Positions 17,481 through 24,754 of a DNA stretch of 64,000 nt are shown here, piece after piece. The notes below the pieces were generated by a model. That model worked only from the letters and a program-made list of their open reading frames with translations, did not search any database and was not told the DNA's origin. The stretch's first letter is position 1, and each line of letters starts with the position of its first letter. The stretch spans positions 208,603 through 272,602 of the forward strand of contig NZ_JACHOR010000006.1 of assembly GCF_014199945.1 (NCBI RefSeq), read 5' to 3'. This DNA comes from Brevundimonas variabilis. Its GTDB lineage: Bacteria > Pseudomonadota > Alphaproteobacteria > Caulobacterales > Caulobacteraceae. A program made the translations under genes and the position numbers.

Positions 17481-18226
17481 ACGCCTATGCACAACGATTT
17501 GAAGGCCGCTGCGCAGTCGTGACCGGCGGCGCTTCGGGCGTGGGCCGGGAAACCGCAGCCCGCATTATCGCCGAAGGGGGACAGGTCTGCCTCTGGGACC
17601 TGGACGCAACGATCCTTGCGCAGGTCGCCGGCGAAATCGGCGCCATCAACTATCAGGCTCTGGACGTCTCGGATCCCGAGGCTGTGGCCCGCGCGGCTGA
17701 CGCCAGTGCTGCAGCCATGGGCCGGATCGACATCCTTGTGGTCGGGGCTGGCGTGACCGGAGCCACGGGTCCGGTGTGGGAGTTTCCGATCGACAGCTGG
17801 CGTCGGGTCATCGACATCAATCTGAACGGGGCCTTCTACTGCTGCCGCTCGGTGGTCCCGCACATGCTGAAGAATGACTATGGCCGGATCGTCAATGTGT
17901 CGTCCGTCGCCGGCAAGGAAGGCAATCCGAACGCCTCCGCCTATTCAGCCTCCAAGGCGGGCCTCCTGGGCTTTACCAAGTCGCTGGGCAAGGAGCTGGC
18001 CCAGACCGGCGTGCGGGTGAATGCCATCACACCGGCGACCTTCAAGAGCCCTATCCTTGCGCAACTTCCGCAGAGCCAGATCGACTACATGCAGTCCAAG
18101 ATTCCCATGGGCCGGCTGGGCGAGCTGGCCGAGGTTGCATCGCTGATCTGCTGGCTCGCCAGCGAGGAGTGCAGCTTCTCGACGGCGGCGACCTTCGATA
18201 TCTCGGGCGGACGCACGACCTACTGA
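17477..18226 (+). CDS. 2-keto-3-deoxy-L-rhamnonate 4-dehydrogenase (SDR family)
   Basis: The GTG at 17477 overlaps the hydrolase stop (GTGA) and gives 249 residues. The SDR features are VTGGASGVG near 18, the catalytic SSVAGKEGN near 145 with YSASKAG supplying Tyr and Lys, and a C-terminal FDISGGRTTY. Placed between the hydrolase and lactonase genes, it is most likely the LRA5 enzyme. That enzyme oxidises 2-keto-3-deoxy-L-rhamnonate to the 2,4-diketo acid with NAD+. No LRA4-type aldolase is present in the window, which supports the dehydrogenase/hydrolase branch. Confidence 0.85.
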   Translation: MNAYAQRFEGRCAVVTGGASGVGRETAARIIAEGGQVCLWDLDATILAQVAGEIGAINYQALDVSDPEAVARAADASAAAMGRIDILVVGAGVTGATGPVWEFPIDSWRRVIDINLNGAFYCCRSVVPHMLKNDYGRIVNVSSVAGKEGNPNASAYSASKAGLLGFTKSLGKELAQTGVRVNAITPATFKSPILAQLPQSQIDYMQSKIPMGRLGELAEVASLICWLASEECSFSTAATFDISGGRTTY

Positions 18227-18235
18227 GGAACCGGG

Positions 18236-19141
18236 ATGGCGCACGAACTGCCGATCGTCGATCCCCATCAGCACCTGTGGGATTTCACCCGTCAGCATTA
18301 CGGCTGGCTGATGGATGACCCCCTGCCCCCGAACCCTGCCGGGGACTGTAAGACAATCGCGCGGCCCTATGGGCTTGATGACTATCTGGCGGACGTCGCG
18401 GGCTGGAACGTGATCGGCACGGTCCATGTCGATGCCGGCGCCGATGCCCATCAGGCGCTGGACGAGACCCGCTGGCTGCAGGAGACCTCCGATGCCCGCG
18501 GCCTGCCGACGGGCATCGTGGCCTACGCCGCACTCAACCAGCCTCTCGCCGGACTCGACGCCCTGCTGGGTGCGCATCGCCAGTCAGCGGCTGTTCGGGG
18601 GATCCGCCAGATCGTGAATTGGCATGCCGATCCGGCCCGGACCTACGGCCCGCGTGACCTTCTGCTGGACGACAACTGGCGCGCGGGATTCTCCCTGTTG
18701 CGCAAGCACGACCTGTCGTTCGATCTGCAGATCTATCCGTCGCAGATGCCCGAGGCCGCGAGGCTCGCGGCACGGCATCCAGACACACGGATCATCCTGA
18801 ACCATGCTGGAATGCCGACCGATCGGGATGAAACCGGGCTCGCCGCGTGGCGAGACGGCATGGCCTTGCTGGCCGCCCAGCCCAATGTGGCCGTGAAGAT
18901 TTCAGGCCTGGCCATGGTGGACCGGTCGTGGACGACGGAATCGATCCGTCCCTTCGTACTGACCACGATCGACCTGTTCGGGTCGGAGCGGACCATGTTC
19001 GCCAGCAACTTCCCCGTCGACAGATTGTATGGCGACTTCAGCCAACACTATGAGGCTTATGACGCCCTGACAGCGGATTTCAGCGATGCTGACCGGCGCA
19101 ACCTGTTTGCCGGCACGGCGACTGCCATCTACCGGCTCTAA
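18236..19141 (+). CDS. L-rhamnono-1,4-lactonase (amidohydrolase 2 family)
   Basis: This 301-residue TIM-barrel amidohydrolase has the metal-binding IVDPHQHLWDF near residue 8, GIRQIVNWHAD near 123, LNHAGMP near 187, KISGLAM near 220 and FASNFPVDRLYG near 260. This is the amidohydrolase-2 layout of sugar lactonases. Context makes it the LRA2 enzyme that opens L-rhamnono-lactone to L-rhamnonate. It closes the four-gene plus-strand operon. The convergent PL22 gene ends 13 nt away. Confidence 0.87.
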   Translation: MAHELPIVDPHQHLWDFTRQHYGWLMDDPLPPNPAGDCKTIARPYGLDDYLADVAGWNVIGTVHVDAGADAHQALDETRWLQETSDARGLPTGIVAYAALNQPLAGLDALLGAHRQSAAVRGIRQIVNWHADPARTYGPRDLLLDDNWRAGFSLLRKHDLSFDLQIYPSQMPEAARLAARHPDTRIILNHAGMPTDRDETGLAAWRDGMALLAAQPNVAVKISGLAMVDRSWTTESIRPFVLTTIDLFGSERTMFASNFPVDRLYGDFSQHYEAYDALTADFSDADRRNLFAGTATAIYRL

Positions 19142-19154
19142 GGCGAGACGGGCA

Positions 19155-20528
19155 TCAGCCAGCCTTGGCTACCTCGACGGCATAGACGTGGTTGGCCCCG
19201 TGCATGTTCGAGCGGAAGACGATCCAGCGGTTATCAGGCGTGAAGGTGATATTTGGCTCCAGTCTGTAGTCATGGGCCGCCATGTTCACCAGGCGCTCGG
19301 AACGGAAGATACCCGGGCGGATCAGGTCGTCGGCATTGGGGGCGTGCAGGCCGGCGACATCCGAAATGGCTTCAGGTCTGAACAGATAGATCCATTTGCC
19401 ATCCGGCGCGCGCGCAACCATCTCGGCGTCACCGCCGTCTCCGGCAAACAGGGCACCATCGTGCGAGCTGTTGAAGTGGACCGACCATTCATCGCGTTCG
19501 AGATGATAATGGGTCCGGGCTCCGGTCTGCAGATTGTAACCCGCGACCGTGAATTTCTGGCCTCTTGGCGTCTGCAGATCATACCAGATGGTCTGTCCGT
19601 CGCTCGAGAACCACTCGTGCCCCGCAATCTCCATGTTCATCGTTCGGGCGTGCACACGCGTCAGCCCCGAACCATCTGTGCGGATGGTCCAGATGCGATC
19701 GACCTTGTGCCAGGGTCCCTCGTGGCAGAACATGATCTGCTGCGGATCCGTCGGCGAGAACTGCAGATGGTTCAGCCAGTCCGTCGCCCGGTGAACGACC
19801 TTTCGCTCGCCCGTGCGGACATCAAGGGTGAAGATTTCCATCGGAATGCGCGCTTCCAGCCGGTCGTTCAGCCGCACCTCCTTGGCATCGGCGAAGGTCA
19901 TCGGCGTGCCGTCCGGCCAGGACGCGGCATAGGCTGCCTGGTCATAGCGGCCGTCGCGCCCCCGCGTCGCGTTCGGCTGAAGGGGCATGTCCCGCTCGGT
20001 CCATTGCCCAAGCAGCAGCGTCTCGTCAGCGTTCACAGAACCAATGCTGCCCGAGGCGATCGTCCCGATTGTCCGCTCGGCCCCGGTCGTCGCGCTGGCG
20101 GCATAGATCGTCGTCGACCGCGGTTGCGATGAGCCGTCACCAGGTGTCGTGCGCGTGAAATAGAAGTCTCCGGTCCGAGGCCCGGCGAACAGCAGAACCA
20201 GCCCCTCCCCCTGGATAATCGGGCGAACCTGGCGGGTCTCAAGATCGACAGCCGAGATCGCCCCTGGCGTTGTGATCAGCAGGGTCCGCCTGTCCGGAAG
20301 GTAGGCATTCTGATGGAAATAGAGGCTTGCACTGCCGGCCTCGTTCGACAGCCGGACGACCCGGTGACCCGTATCGGGGTCGATCCAGTCGCGGGGCGGT
20401 TCACCCGCCGGTGCCTGTACTGGTGCGGCCGTTTTTGCGGGACTTGTCCGGGCCGCTGCGGAGGCAGCGCTGCCGATGCCCGCAAGGACGAGAGCACTGG
20501 CGGCGGCACGTCGTGTCAGGCTGGGCAT
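19155..20528 (-). CDS. Oligogalacturonide lyase-like protein, PL22, exported
   Basis: I choose the ATG at 20528 because CGGAG lies 8 nt upstream and the encoded start is an RR-type signal peptide (MPSLTRRAAASALVLAG). This gives 457 residues. A longer in-frame reading from 20633 would overlap the symporter gene. The mature part is a WD-like beta-propeller matching oligogalacturonate lyase (PL22): DWIDPDTGHRVVRLS, MFCHEGPWHKVDRIW, EIAGHEWFSSDGQTIWYD and the C-terminal NITFTPDNRWIVFRSNM. His residues in the first and third motifs are candidate metal ligands. The family degrades short (unsaturated) oligogalacturonides by beta-elimination. Well-known members are cytoplasmic, so an exported form is unusual. 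Confidence 0.88.
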   Translation of the reverse strand: MPSLTRRAAASALVLAGIGSAASAAARTSPAKTAAPVQAPAGEPPRDWIDPDTGHRVVRLSNEAGSASLYFHQNAYLPDRRTLLITTPGAISAVDLETRQVRPIIQGEGLVLLFAGPRTGDFYFTRTTPGDGSSQPRSTTIYAASATTGAERTIGTIASGSIGSVNADETLLLGQWTERDMPLQPNATRGRDGRYDQAAYAASWPDGTPMTFADAKEVRLNDRLEARIPMEIFTLDVRTGERKVVHRATDWLNHLQFSPTDPQQIMFCHEGPWHKVDRIWTIRTDGSGLTRVHARTMNMEIAGHEWFSSDGQTIWYDLQTPRGQKFTVAGYNLQTGARTHYHLERDEWSVHFNSSHDGALFAGDGGDAEMVARAPDGKWIYLFRPEAISDVAGLHAPNADDLIRPGIFRSERLVNMAAHDYRLEPNITFTPDNRWIVFRSNMHGANHVYAVEVAKAG

Positions 20529-20541
20529 GGCTGGGCTCCGG

Positions 20542-22194
20542 TCAGGTGGGGCCGACGCCCGGGTCGATATCCGGGCCGGTGCGGGTGGATTGAGGGGCGG
20601 CCGCTCCCTTGCCGGCACCCCACAAACGGTCATACGACCAGCCTGTCAGGTCCTCGACGACGGCCTTGGCTTCGGGGCTGGATGGCGTCCGTTCGCCGGC
20701 ATGAAACCGGTCGATCTCGGCCATGAGAACGCCGTGGGTCCGGGCATTGAGCCGGAAGCGCCATGAGATCACCAGGCCCAGGAACATGACCACGATCGGT
20801 CCGCCGATCAGCAAGGCCACGATGGTGTTCACGGCCTGAGGGGTCTGTTCGACCGTGACGCCATCTGTGCCCGATACATATCCTCCGGCTCCGATGATCC
20901 AGCCGGTGGCGATGATGGCCCCCGACTGGGCAACCTTGCGCACCAGGGTCATGACACCGGCGAATATGCCCTCGCGCCTCTGACCCGTCACGGCCTCGTC
21001 GACGTCAGGCAGGTAGTTGTAGACGCTCCACGGCACGAAATTCAGCGTGCCGCGGCCAAGCCCGGCGAGGATGATAGGTGCAAACAGCCAGAAGACCAGC
21101 GTCGGGCTGAAGGCTGCACCAAACGGGTTCAGGGCACTGAGCACATTGCCGTCGAGCGCCTCGAGCCCGGCACCGAAACCGGTCGGCTTGACAAAATAGA
21201 AGATCAGATAGAGCAGGAGCGCCAGGCTGAAGAGGCTGACCGCAAACCGATAGGCCAGGACCGGTCCGGTCCGGATCACCACATTGATCGCGATCATCAC
21301 CGAAATCAGCTGGGCGACATACATCGCTGTCATCAGCTGGGAAATGATGAGGGTTCCGCCTAGCAGCACTGTCACGACGAAGATCGGGAAGGCGGTATTG
21401 AAGATGTCCTGGGCGATGTAGCCGCCCAGATAGATCGACAGATGTTGCCGGAAGGCCCGGATCTTCAGCGTCGAGAACAAATCCCGGAACATCGTCACCG
21501 GAATGAGTGCGGCCCGTTTCAGACTGAAGGGCGGGGGCTGGAAGGACTTTTCGGCCTCGGTATACGGCCGCTCCCAGCTGAGCAGGACCACCAGGGTGAC
21601 AACCACGCTGAAGATCACGCCGAAGATGGCCGCCATGATCAGGAAGGTCGAAGGAGAATCCTTGCCACCGAAATTGTTGATCAGCAGCGTCGGGAGATAG
21701 GAAGCGAGGATCGCGGACGTCTGAGCGACCAGCATACGCGCTCCGGCAAACTTGGCCTTCTCCTTGTAATCCTTGGTCATCTCCGCCGCGAGCGTCTCCC
21801 ACGGAATGAGAAACATCGTGTAGAGCAGCTCGAAGAAGATGAAGACGACCAGGTAGTAGGTGAATGTCTGGCCGGTGATGAACAGCAGGGCAAAGCTGGG
21901 CAGAAGGGGGATGGTCAGCAGCAGGAAGAATTTGCGCCGGCCGATCCGGCGACCGATCCATGTGTGCCGCATATTGTCGGAGATGTAGCCGATCAGCGGG
22001 CAGGTGATCGCCTCCAGCAGCCGGGGCAGCCCCAGGATCAGCCCCGCCTCGACCGGCGTCAGGTCGCAGAAGGTGGTGAAGAAGTAGAACAGCCAGCCGG
22101 TGATCACCGCCTGGGCCCCGGCGCCGAGCATGTCGCCCGAACCCCAACCCCAGTAGTTGATCCAGGTGGGCTTGCGCATCTGCACGGTCGCCAT
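20542..22194 (-). CDS. GPH-family (glycoside-pentoside-hexuronide) cation symporter
   Basis: I choose the ATG at 22194 (GAGG 8 nt upstream) over a GTG two codons earlier. The 550-residue protein has about 12 hydrophobic segments. GPH-type motifs near the N-terminus are WGWGSGDMLGAG, CPLIGYISDNMRHTWIGRR and RRKFF; later come MFLIPWETLAAEMTKDYKEK and NFVPWSVYNYLPDVDE. GPH proteins carry sugars or uronides in symport with H+ or Na+. Its position between an exported PL22 lyase and a cytoplasmic GH105 hydrolase suggests it imports unsaturated rhamnogalacturonan disaccharides across the inner membrane. The substrate is inferred. Confidence 0.88.
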   Translation of the reverse strand: MATVQMRKPTWINYWGWGSGDMLGAGAQAVITGWLFYFFTTFCDLTPVEAGLILGLPRLLEAITCPLIGYISDNMRHTWIGRRIGRRKFFLLLTIPLLPSFALLFITGQTFTYYLVVFIFFELLYTMFLIPWETLAAEMTKDYKEKAKFAGARMLVAQTSAILASYLPTLLINNFGGKDSPSTFLIMAAIFGVIFSVVVTLVVLLSWERPYTEAEKSFQPPPFSLKRAALIPVTMFRDLFSTLKIRAFRQHLSIYLGGYIAQDIFNTAFPIFVVTVLLGGTLIISQLMTAMYVAQLISVMIAINVVIRTGPVLAYRFAVSLFSLALLLYLIFYFVKPTGFGAGLEALDGNVLSALNPFGAAFSPTLVFWLFAPIILAGLGRGTLNFVPWSVYNYLPDVDEAVTGQRREGIFAGVMTLVRKVAQSGAIIATGWIIGAGGYVSGTDGVTVEQTPQAVNTIVALLIGGPIVVMFLGLVISWRFRLNARTHGVLMAEIDRFHAGERTPSSPEAKAVVEDLTGWSYDRLWGAGKGAAAPQSTRTGPDIDPGVGPT

Positions 22195-22212
22195 CGTCAC
22201 GCCCTCCCCGAC

Positions 22213-23319
22213 CTAGATGTAACGAAGCCGGAACTCGCCCAGCGCCATGATGGCCATTGCCTGGCCGTAGGGCATCGAGGTCAGCGGAATGTCGCGATAT
22301 CCCTGAAGGGTATCGAATACGGGCGTGCCGAACGACACCTGCCTGAGTTCGCCGTCCTCGCCGATATTGGCCAGGACCCCCTTCAACGCGCGGACCGCCA
22401 TCGCTTCATATTCGACCGGAAGATAGCGTTTGCGGACGGCCTTCAGGATTCCGTAGGCAAACCCGGCCGCCGACGAGGCTTCCAGATAGCTTGATGGATC
22501 GTCGATCAGGGTGCGCCACAGGCCGCTTTCATCCTGGTGAATAGCCAGCGCCTTGACCTGGGCTTCCAGCGTCTCGATCAGGAAGCGCCGCAGGGCGTCT
22601 TCCGGCGGGAGGTCCAGCATCTCGATGAATTCCGGGATGGCGATGGTGACCCAGCAGTTTCCGCGCGCCCACAGCGCATCCGCGAAATTGTGCCGCCCGA
22701 TGAAGTTCCAGCCGTGGAACCAGAGGCCGGTCTTCTTGTCGAACAGATACTTGATGTGGATCAGAAACTGCTTCCTCGCCTCCTCCACGTAGTGCGGCCG
22801 ATCCAGCAGGAGCCCGATGCGCGCCAACGGCAGGACGCTCATCATCAGGGTGTCGTCCCAGAGCTCCTGAGGATTCTCGTCGTTGAACACGATGTGCTGG
22901 AACCCGCCCTCCTCGGTCCGCGGCAGACCGTCCATCAGCCACTCGGCCCATGTGTCGAGGTAGGGGATGTAGGTCTCGTCGCCGGTGTGTTCGTAGAGAT
23001 TGGCCAGGGTCAGGAAGGGTGAGACCGTATTGATGTTCTTGGTCGGCGTGCCGGCCTCGAAGCGGTTCCTGAACCAGTCCAGCATGATCTGCAGGACAGC
23101 CTCGTCACCGGTTTGCTCGTACAGGCGGTAAAGCCCGTAGAGGCCGATACCATGGGTCCATTCCCAGTCGTTCCAGCCCTTGGTGTCGATGACCCGCCCG
23201 TCATCAAGCCGCAGCAGGAATTCGCCCGTCGTATCCTTGATGTTGACCAGGTTATCGATCAGCCGGGCAAGCGTCTGGTCGAGGCTGTCTCGGGAGATGT
23301 CATGGGCAAGGTTTGGCAT
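22213..23319 (-). CDS. GH105 unsaturated rhamnogalacturonyl hydrolase (YteR-like)
   Basis: The ATG at 23319 gives 368 residues with no signal peptide, so the enzyme is cytoplasmic; upstream in-frame codons are poor starts. The (alpha/alpha)6-barrel family is visible from WNDWEWTHGIGLYGLYRLYE, PQELWDDTLMMSVLPLA with the catalytic Asp (about 155), FHGWNFIGRHNFADALWARGN and EASSAAGFAYGILKAV. GH105 enzymes hydrate the double bond of the unsaturated galacturonyl residue left by PL11 or PL26 lyases. This releases L-rhamnose and a keto-deoxy uronate. The rhamnose would feed the neighbouring catabolic genes. The symporter gene starts 18 nt after its stop, so both probably share one transcript with PL22. 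Confidence 0.92.
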   Translation of the reverse strand: MPNLAHDISRDSLDQTLARLIDNLVNIKDTTGEFLLRLDDGRVIDTKGWNDWEWTHGIGLYGLYRLYEQTGDEAVLQIMLDWFRNRFEAGTPTKNINTVSPFLTLANLYEHTGDETYIPYLDTWAEWLMDGLPRTEEGGFQHIVFNDENPQELWDDTLMMSVLPLARIGLLLDRPHYVEEARKQFLIHIKYLFDKKTGLWFHGWNFIGRHNFADALWARGNCWVTIAIPEFIEMLDLPPEDALRRFLIETLEAQVKALAIHQDESGLWRTLIDDPSSYLEASSAAGFAYGILKAVRKRYLPVEYEAMAVRALKGVLANIGEDGELRQVSFGTPVFDTLQGYRDIPLTSMPYGQAMAIMALGEFRLRYI

Positions 23320-23437
23320 GTCTTTGTCCGGATTCCTGGGGTCGATCGCTCCCGCTCCTTGCCCTGTGGACACCGGATCGAAAACGGCATTTGTCTTGCC
23401 GTGACACCGACAGGTCCTCCGCCCCACCAGCACCCTG

Positions 23438-23474
23438 ATCTCATTTTATGCTTTTCTATCTCATAATGTGGTAG
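23438..23474. promoter_or_regulatory. Weak candidate operator pair upstream of GH105 operon
   Basis: Two ATCTCA half-sites lie 20 bp apart (23438 and 23458), each followed after 5 bp by TG. The better copy, ATCTCA-TAATG-TGGTAG, resembles the iclR-flanking palindromes in its left arm only. The surrounding 100 bp is AT-rich for this genome and must hold the promoter of the GH105-symporter-PL22 unit. Confidence 0.35.
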
Positions 23475-23485
23475 TTCTTGATCCG

Positions 23486-24652
23486 TCAAGTCGGAGCTTT
23501 TGAGCCGGTTTGGGTCACGAGCAGATGGGGGCCGATCTGATCGAGGCGGTTGACACCTACCAGCGTCATGGCCACGCGCATCTCGGCAGCGATCAGGGAT
23601 AGAACCCCCTCCACTCCGCGCTGTCCGTCAGCGGCTAGCCCATAGACCCAGGCCCGCCCCAGAAGAACGCCGTCCGCACCGCTGGCCATGGCCCGTAGAA
23701 CGTCTAGGCCCGAACGGATTCCACCATCCATGAGGACGGCCATCCGATCCCCCACCGCCTCCGCGATCGGACCAAGCGCATCTATGGCTGCGAGGGTGCC
23801 ATCGAGCTGGCGTCCGCCGTGGTTCGACACGACCACGCCGTCGAAGCCCCTCTTTGCTGCTTCGCGCGCGTCCTCGGGGTCGAGGATACCCTTGATGACC
23901 ATCTGACCGGGCCAGAGCGCACGGATTTCCTCGGCATCGTCCCACGTGACGGAAGCATCGAAATTGCTGGCCATCCAGGACCAGTAGTCATCGATCCCGG
24001 CTCCGGCTCCAACGGCTGTGGACACGTGGCCGATCGTATGCGGACCGCCCAGCAGCCCGACATCGAAGGCCCAGGCAGGACGCGTGACGACCTGAGCGAT
24101 GCGCATCAACTGCCTCTGGAGAGGCGTGCCCCCCGACAGACCGGATCTCTTGTCGCGGTACCGGGGCCCGGGCGATGGCATGTCGACTGTCAGAAAGAGG
24201 GTCTCGGACCCTGCCGCGTGGGCACGGGCGACCATGTCCCGCATGAAGCCCCGATCCCGTGTGACATAGAGCTGGAACCAGGGCGGCGTCTGCACTCCGG
24301 CCCGCACTTCCTCGATCGAACAGGCCCCCACAGTCGACAGACAGAAGGGCACGCCCTGCGCCTCGGCCGCCCTTGCGGCCTGCACCTCGCCGCGACGCGC
24401 GTTCAGACCGGCCATCCCGACGGGCGCCAAAGCGACAGGCATCTTCACCGTCCGACCCAGCAAAGTCCCGGCCAGCGACACCCCATCCGCTCCGGTCAGG
24501 ACACGTTGACGTAGACGGACGTCCTGAAGACGGGCGATGTTGTCGCGCAGAGTCGTCTCGGCGAAGGCGCCGCCATCGATATAGTCGAATAAAAACTGCG
24601 GGATCCGGCGCCTGGCCGCTTCGCGATAGTCCATGACATCGGCGAGGATCAT
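23486..24652 (-). CDS. lldD: FMN-dependent L-lactate dehydrogenase
   Basis: This 388-residue alpha-hydroxy-acid oxidase family protein has the N-terminal FLFDYIDGGAFAETTL, the FMN-binding ALAPVGMAGL, FQLYVTRD and TVDMPSPGPRYRD, and the catalytic SNHGGRQLDG with the proton-abstracting His. GGIRSGLDVLRAMASGADGVLLGRAWVYG follows, binding the flavin phosphate. LldD oxidises L-lactate to pyruvate and passes electrons to the respiratory chain. Because the rhamnose route encoded nearby ends in pyruvate and L-lactate, this gene completes it. Other alpha-hydroxy-acid oxidases share the fold; context favours L-lactate. Confidence 0.9.
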   Translation of the reverse strand: MILADVMDYREAARRRIPQFLFDYIDGGAFAETTLRDNIARLQDVRLRQRVLTGADGVSLAGTLLGRTVKMPVALAPVGMAGLNARRGEVQAARAAEAQGVPFCLSTVGACSIEEVRAGVQTPPWFQLYVTRDRGFMRDMVARAHAAGSETLFLTVDMPSPGPRYRDKRSGLSGGTPLQRQLMRIAQVVTRPAWAFDVGLLGGPHTIGHVSTAVGAGAGIDDYWSWMASNFDASVTWDDAEEIRALWPGQMVIKGILDPEDAREAAKRGFDGVVVSNHGGRQLDGTLAAIDALGPIAEAVGDRMAVLMDGGIRSGLDVLRAMASGADGVLLGRAWVYGLAADGQRGVEGVLSLIAAEMRVAMTLVGVNRLDQIGPHLLVTQTGSKAPT

Positions 24653-24703
24653 GCGGCCGGATCTCCTTCTAGCGGCTATTTGACGAACGTATATCGGGAT
24701 GAT

Positions 24704-24720
24704 AGTTCATATATTGGGAC
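24704..24720. promoter_or_regulatory. Candidate operator upstream of SGNH hydrolase
   Basis: AGTTCA-TATAT-TGGGAC keeps the core TCATATATTG of the iclR-flanking sites but has degraded outer positions. It lies 34 nt upstream of the hydrolase ATG and 51 nt upstream of lldD, in a divergent gap, so it could serve both. Confidence 0.45.
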
Positions 24721-24754
24721 TAGACAACGTCAGCCTGACCGAGATTCTGACCGA

